Positions 25,901 through 33,815 of a stretch of DNA of 64,000 nt are shown here, piece after piece. The translations under genes and the position numbers were made by a program. The stretch comes from Bacillus sp. SD088 (lineage in GTDB: Bacteria; Bacillota; Bacilli; Bacillales; Bacillaceae_C), in the NCBI RefSeq assembly GCF_017355205.1, contig NZ_JADIJK010000004.1:1-64000 (forward strand), read 5' to 3'. The first letter of the stretch is position 1, and each line of letters begins with the position of its first letter. Below the pieces are notes generated by a model. It ran no database searches and was not told where the DNA came from. It saw nothing but the letters and a program-made list of their open reading frames with translations.

Positions 25901-26494
25901 TTACGAGCAAACATTTTTTGTCTTTTGTTGTTTCGAAAAAAATTCATTCCAAGCAACAGTTGACATTTTTTCTCGTAAAATATACACCAATGCGAGCAAA
26001 GCCAATAAAATAATGACACTAATCGTTGGCGTAAAATGAGTGATAAACTCACCAAATACAGTGTAAAAAAAAGCCAATGGAAGATTTGTTGCAAAGGCTC
26101 CTCTCATAAAACCTTTAAAGTCGGGCCTTCTCTCTAACAGACAAAGATTTAATAAATGATAATGAAAAAAGGGAATCAATCGGAGTATCGCGATTTGTCC
26201 CACCGTCATCTTAGCATAGCGACCAAACCATTTATTTTTAATCTTCAACAGTTTTTCATAGGTACTGGGCATTTTTCGAATACAGAAATAAAATAAGGCC
26301 GATAAAATAAGTAAACCGGTCATAGAAAAAACCGTTCCTAATACACTTCCAAATAATATTCCACCTACCATACACACCATGATAACGGGTATAAAAATAA
26401 ATTGACGAATCACATGGAAAAAAATGAAGATGATAGGAGCTAATGTACCTGTTCCTTGCACAAATGTCAGCATGATCACTAATTGTTCATTCAA
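25901..26494 (-). CDS. TVP38/TMEM64 (DedA-like) membrane protein
   Basis: A 197-residue protein with about five hydrophobic segments (16-38, 45-70, 130-150, 155-175). The SNARE-associated/VTT domain signature is present: GGILFGSVLGTVFSMTG near 45-60, FGRYAKMTVGQIAILRLIPFFHYHLLNL near 90-115, and GAFATNLPLAFFYTVFGEF near 130. DedA-superfamily proteins act in lipid or undecaprenyl-phosphate flipping and membrane homeostasis; the specific substrate is unknown. TTG 26494 follows GGGGGATC. Confidence 0.82.
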   Translation of the reverse strand: MNEQLVIMLTFVQGTGTLAPIIFIFFHVIRQFIFIPVIMVCMVGGILFGSVLGTVFSMTGLLILSALFYFCIRKMPSTYEKLLKIKNKWFGRYAKMTVGQIAILRLIPFFHYHLLNLCLLERRPDFKGFMRGAFATNLPLAFFYTVFGEFITHFTPTISVIILLALLALVYILREKMSTVAWNEFFSKQQKTKNVCS

Positions 26495-26542
26495 TTTGAT
26501 CCCCCGCCTTCTTACTAATAGTCTATGGGAGAGAAAAATTCG

Positions 26543-26818
26543 TTATGACAGGCGGTCAAGCATCAAATAAAAAAGAATGCAGTCGAGGATAGCTAATATC
26601 GGAAAACCATATTTAAAAACAAAATGCTTGGTTTTATGACGGAAGGACCACATGCCGAGCGTTGTCCCCAAAGCCCCGCCTATAATAGCGATTAACCATA
26701 AGTTTTTTTCACTAACACGCCATTCTCTTTTTTGTGCCCTTCTTTTATCAAGCTTCATAATAAAAAATCCCCATAAATTTATGACGATAATATATATTCC
26801 CACGATTAATTTAAACAT
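26543..26818 (-). CDS. ysdA: DUF1294 family membrane protein
   Basis: A 91-residue protein with an N-terminal helix (about 2-20), a basic KLDKRRAQKREWRVSE loop, and two more helices (about 40-58 and 68-88). It matches the DUF1294/YsdA family, defined by the basic segment, the W-R-[IV] motif and GGALGTTLGMWSFRHKT. Function unknown. GGTGGAGG precedes ATG 26818. It lies downstream of rplT as in B. subtilis. Confidence 0.85.
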   Translation of the reverse strand: MFKLIVGIYIIVINLWGFFIMKLDKRRAQKREWRVSEKNLWLIAIIGGALGTTLGMWSFRHKTKHFVFKYGFPILAILDCILFYLMLDRLS

Positions 26819-26841
26819 ATTCCTCCACCTTCTAAATCAAA

Positions 26842-26880
26842 AGCCATTCTCCGCAAATGATGGAGAATGGCTATAAAAGT
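26842..26880 (-). terminator. Terminator of the infC-rpmI-rplT operon
   Basis: AGCCATTCTCC and GGAGAATGGCT arms with a 9-nt loop; on the minus strand it is followed by TTTTGATTT. It is now separated from rplT by a repeat insertion of about 180 bp. Confidence 0.75.
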
Positions 26881-26923
26881 CTTACATGTTTCTCTTGTTT
26901 TTCTAGTTCCAGTTACTAGCGAA

Positions 26924-27103
26924 TGTACGTCGCTATACGGGCGCTTCCGCTTTTCTTTGTCCAGCTGCAGCGCCCAGCGACTAGCAAACTTTCAGCCTCC
27001 TCCTATGATAAGTCAACATCAGCTCATGCTTCGCTGTGTTTCCTTTATCTCGTCAGAAGCTTAAAAAGTTTGTACGTCGCTATACGGGCGCTTCCGCTTT
27101 TCT
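26924..27103 (-). repeat. Family A repeat copy 4, reversed, with a nested partial copy
   Basis: A full unit in reverse orientation (26962-27103: CCAGCTGCAGCGCCC to GGGCGCTTCCGCTTTTCT) abuts an extra copy of one end (26924-26961: GAATGTACGTCGCTATACGGGCGCTTCCGCTTTTC). It begins at the rplT stop codon, so the last bases of rplT border the repeat. Confidence 0.85.
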
Positions 27104-27105
27104 AA

Positions 27106-27459
27106 TTATAAAGCGGCTTTTGCTTTGTTTGCTAGTTCCGCAAATGCATTTTCGTCAGATACAGCTAAGTCAGCAAGCATTTTTCGGTTTACTTCGATGC
27201 CAGCCAATTTCAAGCCATGCATTAAACGGCTATAAGAAAGACCGTTCATACGAGCAGCCGCGTTAATACGAGTGATCCAAAGCTTACGGAAATCACGCTT
27301 TTTATTACGACGATCACGATAAGCGTACATATAAGATTTCATTACTTGTTGATTTGCTACTTTAAATAGTCTATGTTTTGAACCATAATAACCTTTTGCT
27401 AATTTTAAAACTTTCTTGCGACGTCTGCGCGTAACTGTACCGCCTTTAACACGTGGCAT
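27106..27459 (-). CDS. rplT: 50S ribosomal protein L20
   Basis: A 117-residue basic protein beginning [16 protein letters not shown], needed early in 50S assembly through binding 23S rRNA. In Bacillus it also represses its own operon by binding the infC leader. It is the third gene of infC-rpmI-rplT, 26 bp after rpmI. The frame stops at a TAA next to a dispersed repeat; the length is within the usual range (B. subtilis 119). Confidence 0.97.
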   Translation of the reverse strand: MPRVKGGTVTRRRRKKVLKLAKGYYGSKHRLFKVANQQVMKSYMYAYRDRRNKKRDFRKLWITRINAAARMNGLSYSRLMHGLKLAGIEVNRKMLADLAVSDENAFAELANKAKAAL

Positions 27460-27485
27460 ATTGATTCCCTCCTATTGGTTCCGGT

Positions 27486-27686
27486 TTATTTCAGATTGTC
27501 AAGTAAGTGACGAATTCTTTTAAAATCACCTTTTGAGACAATGGTAGATTTACGTAGTTTACGTTTTTGTTTTTGAGATTTATGAGCGAACATATGGCTT
27601 GTATAAGCATGGGAACGTTTCAGTTTACCACTACCTGTTTTCTTAAAACGCTTTGCTGCGCCACGGTGAGTTTTCATTTTTGGCAT
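27486..27686 (-). CDS. rpmI: 50S ribosomal protein L35
   Basis: A 66-residue basic protein starting [20 protein letters not shown], the universal L35 signature. The ATG at 27686 follows GAGGAGGAAAAACCC; the longer open frame into infC is not the gene. It is the middle gene of the infC operon. Confidence 0.96.
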   Translation of the reverse strand: MPKMKTHRGAAKRFKKTGSGKLKRSHAYTSHMFAHKSQKQKRKLRKSTIVSKGDFKRIRHLLDNLK

Positions 27687-27708
27687 AGGGTTTTTCCTCC
27701 TCAAAACT

Positions 27709-28224
27709 TTACTTTTCGGTTTTTGGTGCCAACACCAAGAACATACTACGACCATCCATCTTCGGTTTCGATTCAACGGTTGCTAAATCACTGCACTCAT
27801 CAGCAAATTTATTCAATACACGTTGACCAATTTCCTTATGTGTAATGGCACGTCCTCTAAAGCGGATCGAAGCTTTTACTTTGTCCCCTTTTTCCAGGAA
27901 CTTACGTCCGTTCCGAAGCTTCGTATTGAAATCATGGTCTTCAATGGTTGGACTTAATCGAACTTCCTTCACATTGATCACTTTTTGATTTTTACGTGCT
28001 TCTTTTTCCTTTTTTTGTTGCTCAAAGCGGAATTTTCCATAGTCCATGATTCTGGCTACTGGTGGTTTAGCATTTGGGGCAACAAGAACAAGATCAAGAT
28101 TTACACGAGTAGCCATTTCCAATGCTTCATTACGGGATTTGACTCCAAGTTGATTACCCTGATGATCAATTAGACGAAGTTCACGGGCACGAATGCCTTC
28201 ATTTAACAACATATCTTTGCTAAT
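27709..28224 (-). CDS. infC: Translation initiation factor IF-3 (AUU start)
   Basis: A 171-residue IF-3, which prevents premature subunit joining and checks start-codon pairing. The N-domain shows [13 protein letters not shown] and the C-domain [17 protein letters not shown] and [10 protein letters not shown] place the start at ATT 28224 (ATT AGC AAA GAT ATG), because GGAGG lies 9 nt upstream of it, whereas the ATG at 28212 is too far away. An AUU start lets IF-3 discriminate against its own mRNA, a known infC feature. Confidence 0.9.
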   Translation of the reverse strand: MSKDMLLNEGIRARELRLIDHQGNQLGVKSRNEALEMATRVNLDLVLVAPNAKPPVARIMDYGKFRFEQQKKEKEARKNQKVINVKEVRLSPTIEDHDFNTKLRNGRKFLEKGDKVKASIRFRGRAITHKEIGQRVLNKFADECSDLATVESKPKMDGRSMFLVLAPKTEK

Positions 28225-28480
28225 AGTTAGCCACCTCCAAGATATTTTCGGAATACATCTGTTTGGAAAAAGATAAGCGCGGACGCTTTACTCATCATTA
28301 AGCTATCACTGTAAAAAATGAACAATAAAAAAAGCGGGCACAAGGCACCCGCTTTACATTCAAAAAGATATTTAATGAATGATAAATTTCAGATCTATAA
28401 CCTGCCAACAACATATAGCGTCGATCAGGCGAGAAGCGGGCAGCTCCTTCTTCCATCAACAAGTATTCAATTTCGTTATA
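28225..28480 (-). promoter_or_regulatory. L20-type autoregulatory leader of infC-rpmI-rplT
   Basis: A minus-strand leader of about 250 nt contains GCCCGCTTCTCGCC, a GACGCTATATG segment and the terminator at 28325-28358. Its position and layout match the Firmicutes L20 leader, where L20 stabilises the terminator. Identification is by position and layout, not by covariance search. Confidence 0.8.
28325..28358 (-). terminator. infC leader attenuator
   Basis: Minus strand: AAAGCGGGTGCC, a TTGT loop, then GCCCGCTTTTTTT. It is a strong intrinsic terminator inside the 5' leader, about 100 nt before infC. Confidence 0.9.
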
Positions 28481-28481
28481 A

Positions 28482-28510
28482 ATAATATCACATGAACATA
28501 ATTATGTCAA
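28482..28510 (-). promoter_or_regulatory. infC operon promoter
   Basis: Minus strand: perfect -35 TTGACA (28505-28510), 17-bp spacer, -10 TATTAT (28482-28487), just upstream of the L20-type leader. Confidence 0.85.
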
Positions 28511-28590
28511 TCATTGCCTCTTACACAAGAAATAATTATAACAAATAAAAGGAAATAAGGCAAACCTTTTTTAAAACTATTTTATCCTAT

Positions 28591-28742
28591 CTAGCCTTAA
28601 AATGTTTAATTTCACCTATATCGGTAAAACTTATAAATGAAACTTCAATTAGTGTAAGAACTTCATCCTCATTAATTGTTATTTGATACAAATCAGGCTC
28701 TTTGAGCAGTTTCCCAAGCCTTACGGAGGGATTACTGCCTGG
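28591..28742 (-). pseudogene. Possible gene remnant (C-terminal fragment)
   Basis: An uninterrupted minus-strand frame of about 50 codons with protein-like composition (for example PSVRLGKLLKEPDLYQI and EDEVLTLIEVSF) ends at TAG 28591 but has a stop just upstream and no start codon or ribosome site. I do not recognise it. It may be the tail of a decayed gene at the border of the accessory block. Confidence 0.3.
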
Positions 28743-28778
28743 TTATTTGAGATAAATTAGCATAGGAGGTTTAAGAAA

Positions 28779-29324
28779 ATGAACAGATGGTCTATATCTG
28801 TAATAGGAGCTGGCTTATTATTGGGGCTAACCGCTTGTTCAAATGATCCCTCAGTCGACAATCATCCGAAAGAACAAGTTGTACCAAGCGATAACCAAGA
28901 TCGGGAAAAAACACCAGATACGATTCAAATAGAAGATAGCGGAAATAAATCTCATGAAGGACAGGTACAGAATGATCAAGATGCAGCTGAAATGATGCAA
29001 GACCTTAATTTCACTAAATTTGAACTCGAAGTAAAATATGGTCCCAACGAGGAAATCGATTACGAATATAAACTGAAAAGCGATAATGGGGATTATAAAG
29101 CCGAAATGAAAGATACAGTTAAAAACGTTATTTACAAAGGGATGGAAGCTTTTGCGGCATTGCATACACAATTAAAAGATATTGAACTAAATGCCAGTAT
29201 GGATGATGAAGAAACAATCCAAGGAATACTCGACCGTTTTGACCTTGATTCGGATTATAGCAAATTTGAATTGGAAATGTCTTTTAAAGACGGTAGTAAA
29301 TTAGATATTGAGGATCTCAAATAA
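28779..29324 (+). CDS. YusW-like lipoprotein, copy 1
   Basis: A 181-residue predicted lipoprotein: signal peptide 1-20 with lipobox LTAC (Cys20), a low-complexity acidic linker (about 20-70), then a YusW-like domain (about 75-181) containing LNFTKFELEVKYG and a C-terminal FELEMSFKDGSKLDIED. AGGAGG lies upstream of ATG 28779. It is followed 40 bp later by a paralogue. The function of the domain is unknown; the surface location is inferred from the lipobox. Confidence 0.82.
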   Translation: MNRWSISVIGAGLLLGLTACSNDPSVDNHPKEQVVPSDNQDREKTPDTIQIEDSGNKSHEGQVQNDQDAAEMMQDLNFTKFELEVKYGPNEEIDYEYKLKSDNGDYKAEMKDTVKNVIYKGMEAFAALHTQLKDIELNASMDDEETIQGILDRFDLDSDYSKFELEMSFKDGSKLDIEDLK

Positions 29325-29367
29325 AAGTGTCGTCCAAAAGTATATACAAATATAAGGAGGATAAATG

Positions 29368-29907
29368 ATGAAACGTACCCTACTTGTTTTTTCTTCTTTT
29401 GTCCTAATGTGCTTCTTAGCTGCATGTGGAAATGGGAATACGAATGACATCGACTCAGCGCAAAACAACACCCAAGAAGACGTAAGTCCAAATAATGAAA
29501 CTGGAACAGGAAACGATTCGAAAGATAATGAAGAGACTGGAAATTCAAATGACCAAGAGGAAATGAAAACACAAATGGACAAACTGGATTTTTCTGAAAT
29601 AGAAGTCGAGGTTTCTTATGGTCATGATCAAGAATATGAAGCAGAAATTGAACAAGACAAAAATCAACCAATTGAAGCTAAAGTAGAAGATGAAATTAAC
29701 AATGAATTCCTAAATGGCAAAGAAGCATTTGATAGCATCTATTCAAAAGCAGAGAAACTAACTCTGACGAAGGATAGTAGTGATCAAGAGACAATTGAAC
29801 AAATTTTAGATGCATTCGATTTGGACAATGAATATGAAAAATTCGAAATTGAAATTACTTTTGATGATGGATCCAAGCTTGATGTAGAAGATCGGAAAAC
29901 TACGTAA
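29368..29907 (+). CDS. YusW-like lipoprotein, copy 2
   Basis: A 179-residue predicted lipoprotein with signal peptide and lipobox LAAC (Cys near 19), an acidic Asn/Glu/Asp-rich linker (about 20-70), and a C-terminal domain alignable with the preceding protein: LDFSEIEVEVSYG here versus LNFTKFELEVKYG there, and FEIEITFDDGSKLDVED versus FELEMSFKDGSKLDIED. AAGGAGGATAA precedes two adjacent ATGs; the second (29368) is better spaced. It is a tandem duplicate, probably cotranscribed with copy 1. Confidence 0.82.
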   Translation: MKRTLLVFSSFVLMCFLAACGNGNTNDIDSAQNNTQEDVSPNNETGTGNDSKDNEETGNSNDQEEMKTQMDKLDFSEIEVEVSYGHDQEYEAEIEQDKNQPIEAKVEDEINNEFLNGKEAFDSIYSKAEKLTLTKDSSDQETIEQILDAFDLDNEYEKFEIEITFDDGSKLDVEDRKTT

Positions 29908-29944
29908 AACTTATTTCACGAATCACTAGCCGAACAGGAGCAAC

Positions 29945-30019
29945 TTAATCAGTGGAGAGTTACAAGTTAAACATTGGTTGGATCAATCAACTACAGCTGT
30001 ATTCCTCCACTGATTAATA
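29945..30019 (+). terminator. Inverted repeat after the YusW-like pair
   Basis: TTAATCAGTGGAG (29946-29958) is repeated in inverse as CTCCACTGATTAA (30005-30017) with a loop of about 46 nt. It may be a terminator or another structured element; the loop is long and no U-run follows. Confidence 0.45.
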
Positions 30020-30030
30020 ATAAACATTTC

Positions 30031-30252
30031 TTAATATCCACTATTAAAATCACTCAAACCATTCATAAAGCATCGTTTCAGAATCCTTTCAGAATCCGTA
30101 CCTCTAGCTACCTCAAATGCTTCTTTTTTTGATCGTTTATTTTGATATAGTTCATAAAAGAACCTAATTGCAAAAAATCCACTACTTGTCCAATCAATAT
30201 AATCATTAGCAGTTGATTCTATAGCTGCTAATTCGGCAATTTCCCCCTTCAA
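30031..30252 (-). CDS. Hypothetical short ORF, possibly a remnant
   Basis: A 73-codon frame from a TTG (30252), without a convincing ribosome site, to TAA 30031. The translation (ELAAIESTANDYIDWTSSG, then FFAIRFFYELYQNKRSKKEAF) is protein-like but not recognised. It is in the same frame as the DUF402 stub upstream, separated only by a TAG and a TAA, so it could be the tail of a gene broken by nonsense mutations. Confidence 0.35.
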   Translation of the reverse strand: MKGEIAELAAIESTANDYIDWTSSGFFAIRFFYELYQNKRSKKEAFEVARGTDSERILKRCFMNGLSDFNSGY

Positions 30253-30324
30253 ATCAGCGCTTTATTTGAGAATATTTAACCACTTGACAGCATCTAATAC
30301 CCCCTGTGCAACCATAATCAGGCT

Positions 30325-30417
30325 CTACACTTCCTCCTCTATCTCGGCTGATTTGCAGAACTCTCGAGCGAGGATTCGTTTCCAACCAGCACGGTCACCA
30401 TACTTTCGTTTTAACAT
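30325..30417 (-). pseudogene. Truncated DUF402-family gene (N-terminal stub)
   Basis: A 30-codon frame starts at ATG 30417, overlapping the end of the upstream nucleotidyltransferase gene. Its first 20 residues (MLKRKYGDRAGWKRILAREF) match the N-terminus of Bacillus DUF402 proteins (pattern MKRKYGDRxxWxRIL). It then diverges and stops at TAG 30325, whereas intact DUF402 proteins are about 170-180 residues. I read it as a degraded gene. Confidence 0.6.
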
Positions 30418-31136
30418 TTATCCTTCCCCATAGAAAATCCATCAAATAACAAGCCACCATAAGGTTCTATGGCTTCCTCTACAAACTGAATGATTTTTTC
30501 CTTTTCATTTTTCTGATAAAACTCTTCAAGAGCCCCTATGAAATCTTTTGCAAGCTTCTCATCATAGTTTTTCAATGCTCGAATCGTCCATTTCGATGAG
30601 CCGATCCATTGCCGATTTATTCGTAGGATGAACTCTATCGATAATTCCGCAAGTGTATTGGCAAGAAAAATGGCTTCTCCTCTTTTAGAACACCCCTTAA
30701 AATCATCCAACACATCAGTTAAAAAGTATCTCTTCATATCGATCGCTTCACTTGACCATTTATCTGGTCCTTTTTGCAATAATTCATTTGCTTCTTGTTT
30801 AACCATGTTTACAATATTTGCGTCCCTTATGATAATCCCTTCTGATACCATTTTGGGCATACTAGGTTTCGCTTGAGCTCGATCGCTCTCAAAAAACTCT
30901 TTATAGGAAGAAAAATTATGAACAAAACATTCAATATACCAACCAAAATCGATAAAAGATTCGCGATAGGAGGCTGGAAGTACCTGATCAAAAATTACAA
31001 TATCTAGGTCAGATGTGGATGTTCCCTCCCCCCGCACTACACTTCCTGCCAATAGTGCGGCTTGACAATTCGGAAAATGTTTTTCAATGACAAGTTGAGC
31101 CGCCGTCTCTGGATTTGGACGTGACGGTGTAACCAT
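30411..31136 (-). CDS. Nucleotidyltransferase-fold protein
   Basis: A 241-residue protein with an N-terminal pol-beta-type nucleotidyltransferase domain: the GSVVRGEGTSTSDLDIVIF signature (helix-turn G-S, then D-x-D) near residues 30-48. The helical C-terminal half (about 95-240) would form the substrate site. Related Bacillus proteins are annotated only as nucleotidyltransferase-domain proteins; the substrate, for instance an aminoglycoside or other small molecule, is unknown. ATG 31136 is chosen because GGGGGAG lies 5 nt upstream; the eight earlier codons have none. Confidence 0.8.
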   Translation of the reverse strand: MVTPSRPNPETAAQLVIEKHFPNCQAALLAGSVVRGEGTSTSDLDIVIFDQVLPASYRESFIDFGWYIECFVHNFSSYKEFFESDRAQAKPSMPKMVSEGIIIRDANIVNMVKQEANELLQKGPDKWSSEAIDMKRYFLTDVLDDFKGCSKRGEAIFLANTLAELSIEFILRINRQWIGSSKWTIRALKNYDEKLAKDFIGALEEFYQKNEKEKIIQFVEEAIEPYGGLLFDGFSMGKDKC

Positions 31137-31188
31137 AGACTCTCCCCCTACTTCAATCAATTCAACTTACTCCCACAAAGTTAACTTT

Positions 31189-31899
31189 TTATCTCTTAAC
31201 CTGGTAATACTTCTTCTCATTTCCTTTGCGAAACATCAGCCAAAGTAATAAAAAGATTATAAAGGCTACGAACTCTAACATTAAGAGATACCATGGATAA
31301 GGTCCCAAATAATCCAAAAGACTACCTCCAGTAGGTTTATCCCTTAGAAACATATAGTTCCCGCCGGATAATCGGTTCACAATTAACACAATCGGTAAAA
31401 GCAGGTTTAAGATCAGCATCGTTTTTAGGAGCCCTTTGAACGTCGGGCGATACCCTTTGATCCAAGTAAAATAGCAAGCTGTAAGAATAATACCAAAATG
31501 AGTATAAAAGAAATGAAAATAGCGAAAATGCGGGAAACCAAGTTCTAAATCTGGTGTTATGATCGCTTGAAGAGCACCGCCCATTCCAGCATAGAAAACG
31601 AAATTATATAAATGTCTGTTGTCTGTCCATAAAAGCACAATTGCGATGATCAGGCTAATACTACATAATTCTAATGGCAGAGAATAACTCATATCCCACC
31701 GCTCTGTTTTCCACATCCAGATTTGGTAAAGTAACTCCATGATCAACAAGGATAAAGAAAAAATTTTCTCTAATGTCTTAAAACCATCCCATTTTTTTCT
31801 CGTTACAAATAGAATATAAACGATTATAAAACCGACTATAACAGCTGCAATATGCGCTGTAGAAAAGATAACGAATGAGGGCTCATTTGTATCATTCAA
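31189..31899 (-). CDS. YwaF/TIGR02206 family membrane protein
   Basis: A 236-residue protein with about six or seven transmembrane helices (13-33, 45-60, 75-90, 98-115, 130-145, 160-180, 205-225). The conserved segments LPLELCSISLII and YFHFFYTHFGIIL, and the GPYPWYLLMLEF motif near the C-terminus, identify the TIGR02206/YwaF family of unknown function. Translation starts at TTG 31899 (GGGGAAGAAAG upstream). Confidence 0.82.
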   Translation of the reverse strand: MNDTNEPSFVIFSTAHIAAVIVGFIIVYILFVTRKKWDGFKTLEKIFSLSLLIMELLYQIWMWKTERWDMSYSLPLELCSISLIIAIVLLWTDNRHLYNFVFYAGMGGALQAIITPDLELGFPHFRYFHFFYTHFGIILTACYFTWIKGYRPTFKGLLKTMLILNLLLPIVLIVNRLSGGNYMFLRDKPTGGSLLDYLGPYPWYLLMLEFVAFIIFLLLWLMFRKGNEKKYYQVKR

Positions 31900-31969
31900 C
31901 TTTCTTCCCCCATTTCGGAATAGTAGATTGCAAAAGGACTTTTCTTCATTCCCCTTACATATGGGTTAT

Positions 31970-32743
31970 CTAAAAGAACTCATCCAATAGCTGATAAAAA
32001 TATATTTTTTCTTGATCTACTTGCTCTAAGCCATATTCTTTCAAAAAGAGGGAGATGTATTGCTCACCAAAATTACGAGCAATACTTCGAACAGCTAAAG
32101 CGATATCCTGATAACGATCAGATATGCCTGCGCTTCCCAGGTCAATAAAGCCACTCACTTCATTGTTCTGAAGAATAATATTCGGCAGACAATAATCTCC
32201 ATGAGTAAAGACAAGATCCTCTTTTTTAGGGCGTTTTTCAAGCAATTCTTGAAAAAGCTCCTCCGCATTTTTTCCTTTTCGTTCTTCATCAAAATCTTCG
32301 GTATCAACGAGATTTTTTTCTACTCTGACTTGCGCTTCCTTTATCGTCACATCTAAGGTACGTTGAAAAGGACAATGTTCTACACAAATACTATGTATCT
32401 CTCTTAACCCATGAGCCAATCGCTTGATTACGAGCGGAAGATTGGCTATATGTGCGGAGTCAGATGCATCGCTGCCTTTGATTTCTGTCATTAATAAATA
32501 TTCTCGCTTTTCATCCTGACAATAATAGAGTAGCTTTGGCACTTCCAATTTTCCTTGCAGCCATTCCATCTTCTCTTGCTCAATTTGTAATGGTTCAATG
32601 GCATTAGCTGCCTGTGTTTTCAAGTAAAGTGAGTGATTCTCCTTTTTTAATAAAAAGGTACTTGCTTCTGAATGACCACTGGTTTCTTGGTGACATGTAT
32701 AGCCCTTGATGATTTTCTCTAATGAATTAGGAATTTTATTCAT
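31970..32743 (-). CDS. APH(3')-like aminoglycoside phosphotransferase family protein
   Basis: A 257-residue kinase-fold protein. Catalytic and metal sites are intact: HGDYCLPNI near residue 187 (HGDxxxxN) and IDLGSAGISDRYQDIA near 205-220, followed by AVRSIARNFGEQY. Overall it resembles APH(3')-type enzymes, which phosphorylate kanamycin-class aminoglycosides, but activity on drugs cannot be read from sequence. ATG 32743 is preceded by GAGGAGGGAGG; the extra 45 codons upstream run into the neighbouring gene and are not used. It is 32 bp downstream of the S66 peptidase gene. Confidence 0.82.
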   Translation of the reverse strand: MNKIPNSLEKIIKGYTCHQETSGHSEASTFLLKKENHSLYLKTQAANAIEPLQIEQEKMEWLQGKLEVPKLLYYCQDEKREYLLMTEIKGSDASDSAHIANLPLVIKRLAHGLREIHSICVEHCPFQRTLDVTIKEAQVRVEKNLVDTEDFDEERKGKNAEELFQELLEKRPKKEDLVFTHGDYCLPNIILQNNEVSGFIDLGSAGISDRYQDIALAVRSIARNFGEQYISLFLKEYGLEQVDQEKIYFYQLLDEFF

Positions 32744-32775
32744 GACTGCCTCCCTCCTCTCTTTGCTTAAATAAA

Positions 32776-33795
32776 TTAGGGTAAAAAGTGTTGTTGAATC
32801 ATTCCCTGCCCATTTTCTATCCTTACTTCCGCATAAGCACCATTTATAAATGTTATTTGCGGAGGAACATGACCGCAATCAATATCATAAATAATGGGAA
32901 TATCTAGCTCATTTGCGAGTTCTTGATAAACATCCTCTACTGTATAGTTTTCCACCGCTTGATTGGCGGAGCTTCGTCCAAATAAAATACCGGCACTCCC
33001 CTCAAACCAACCGGCTAATTTCATTTGGATCAGCGATCTCCTTAAATCTACCGTTGATAACTCGCAATTTTCGAGATACCATACTAGAGGATCACCAGCA
33101 AGAAACTGTTCTCTAAATCTTTGTACATCTCCATAGGGTGTACCAATTAAATGTCGAATCACATCGATACATCCGCCTAATAAGCGACCTTTGATCATAG
33201 TGTTAGGAGGGTAGGAAATCGTTTTCCAAATGGTTTGCTCCGTTAGATGGTAAACACAGGGAGAGGGCCGATCATGCTGCCATTCCTTTTGATATTTCGA
33301 AGAGGAATACTGCACAACACTTTCTCCAGCCTTTGTAGCTAACACCTTTTCCCACATGGCTGTTGTCTCATCCGAATATTCTCCACGTAAATCCAGTAAG
33401 TTCGTACCATGTGCAGTGGCCATCCCACTTGTCAATGTTATCGCCAATAATAAAAGGCTAATGTCGGAATAACCTAAAATCCATTTATTTGGAGGTTGTT
33501 CAAAATCGATATATTCTAAGATTTCTATTAATAATTCTCCACCCCAAGGTGGTATAAGTAAATCGATCGACTCATCCTGCAACATTTGCTTCAATTCTGC
33601 AGCCCGCTCTTCGGCCGAAGCTGATCTGGCCTTATGTTGGGTCCAAACGGTCTCACCACATTTCACCGTAAATCCCCTCTGCTCTAAACGTTGACATGCC
33701 TGTTTTACAATGGGATGAAGTTTCATTCGCACCCCTGATGAAGGGGCTGTTACCCCAATCGCAGCTTTATTTTGCAAAAACGGATATCGGATCAT
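32776..33795 (-). CDS. S66 family LD-carboxypeptidase / MccF-like peptidase
   Basis: A 339-residue serine peptidase. The N-terminal IGVTAPSSG strand and the nucleophile elbow GYSDISLLLLA (Ser near 112) are clear; the Glu-His pair is suggested by YLENCELS near 235 and DIDCGHVPPQ near 305. S66 enzymes cleave tetrapeptides in cell-wall recycling (LdcA) or detoxify microcin C (MccF). The MccF-like length and the neighbouring kinase suggest a detoxifying role, an inference only. ATG 33795 follows GGAGGGG. Confidence 0.87.
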   Translation of the reverse strand: MIRYPFLQNKAAIGVTAPSSGVRMKLHPIVKQACQRLEQRGFTVKCGETVWTQHKARSASAEERAAELKQMLQDESIDLLIPPWGGELLIEILEYIDFEQPPNKWILGYSDISLLLLAITLTSGMATAHGTNLLDLRGEYSDETTAMWEKVLATKAGESVVQYSSSKYQKEWQHDRPSPCVYHLTEQTIWKTISYPPNTMIKGRLLGGCIDVIRHLIGTPYGDVQRFREQFLAGDPLVWYLENCELSTVDLRRSLIQMKLAGWFEGSAGILFGRSSANQAVENYTVEDVYQELANELDIPIIYDIDCGHVPPQITFINGAYAEVRIENGQGMIQQHFLP

Positions 33796-33815
33796 TCATT
33801 CCCCTCCCTTTTGTT

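Noticed and set aside
26867-27105. Overlapping plus-strand ORFs with repeated peptide YVAIRALPLF
   Set aside because: They are translations of the dispersed repeat near rplT; the peptide repeat simply reflects the duplicated repeat end.
31896-32878. Long N-terminal version of the APH-like kinase (302 residues)
   Set aside because: The extra 45 codons overlap the upstream gene, while ATG 32743 has a strong ribosome site and fits family length.
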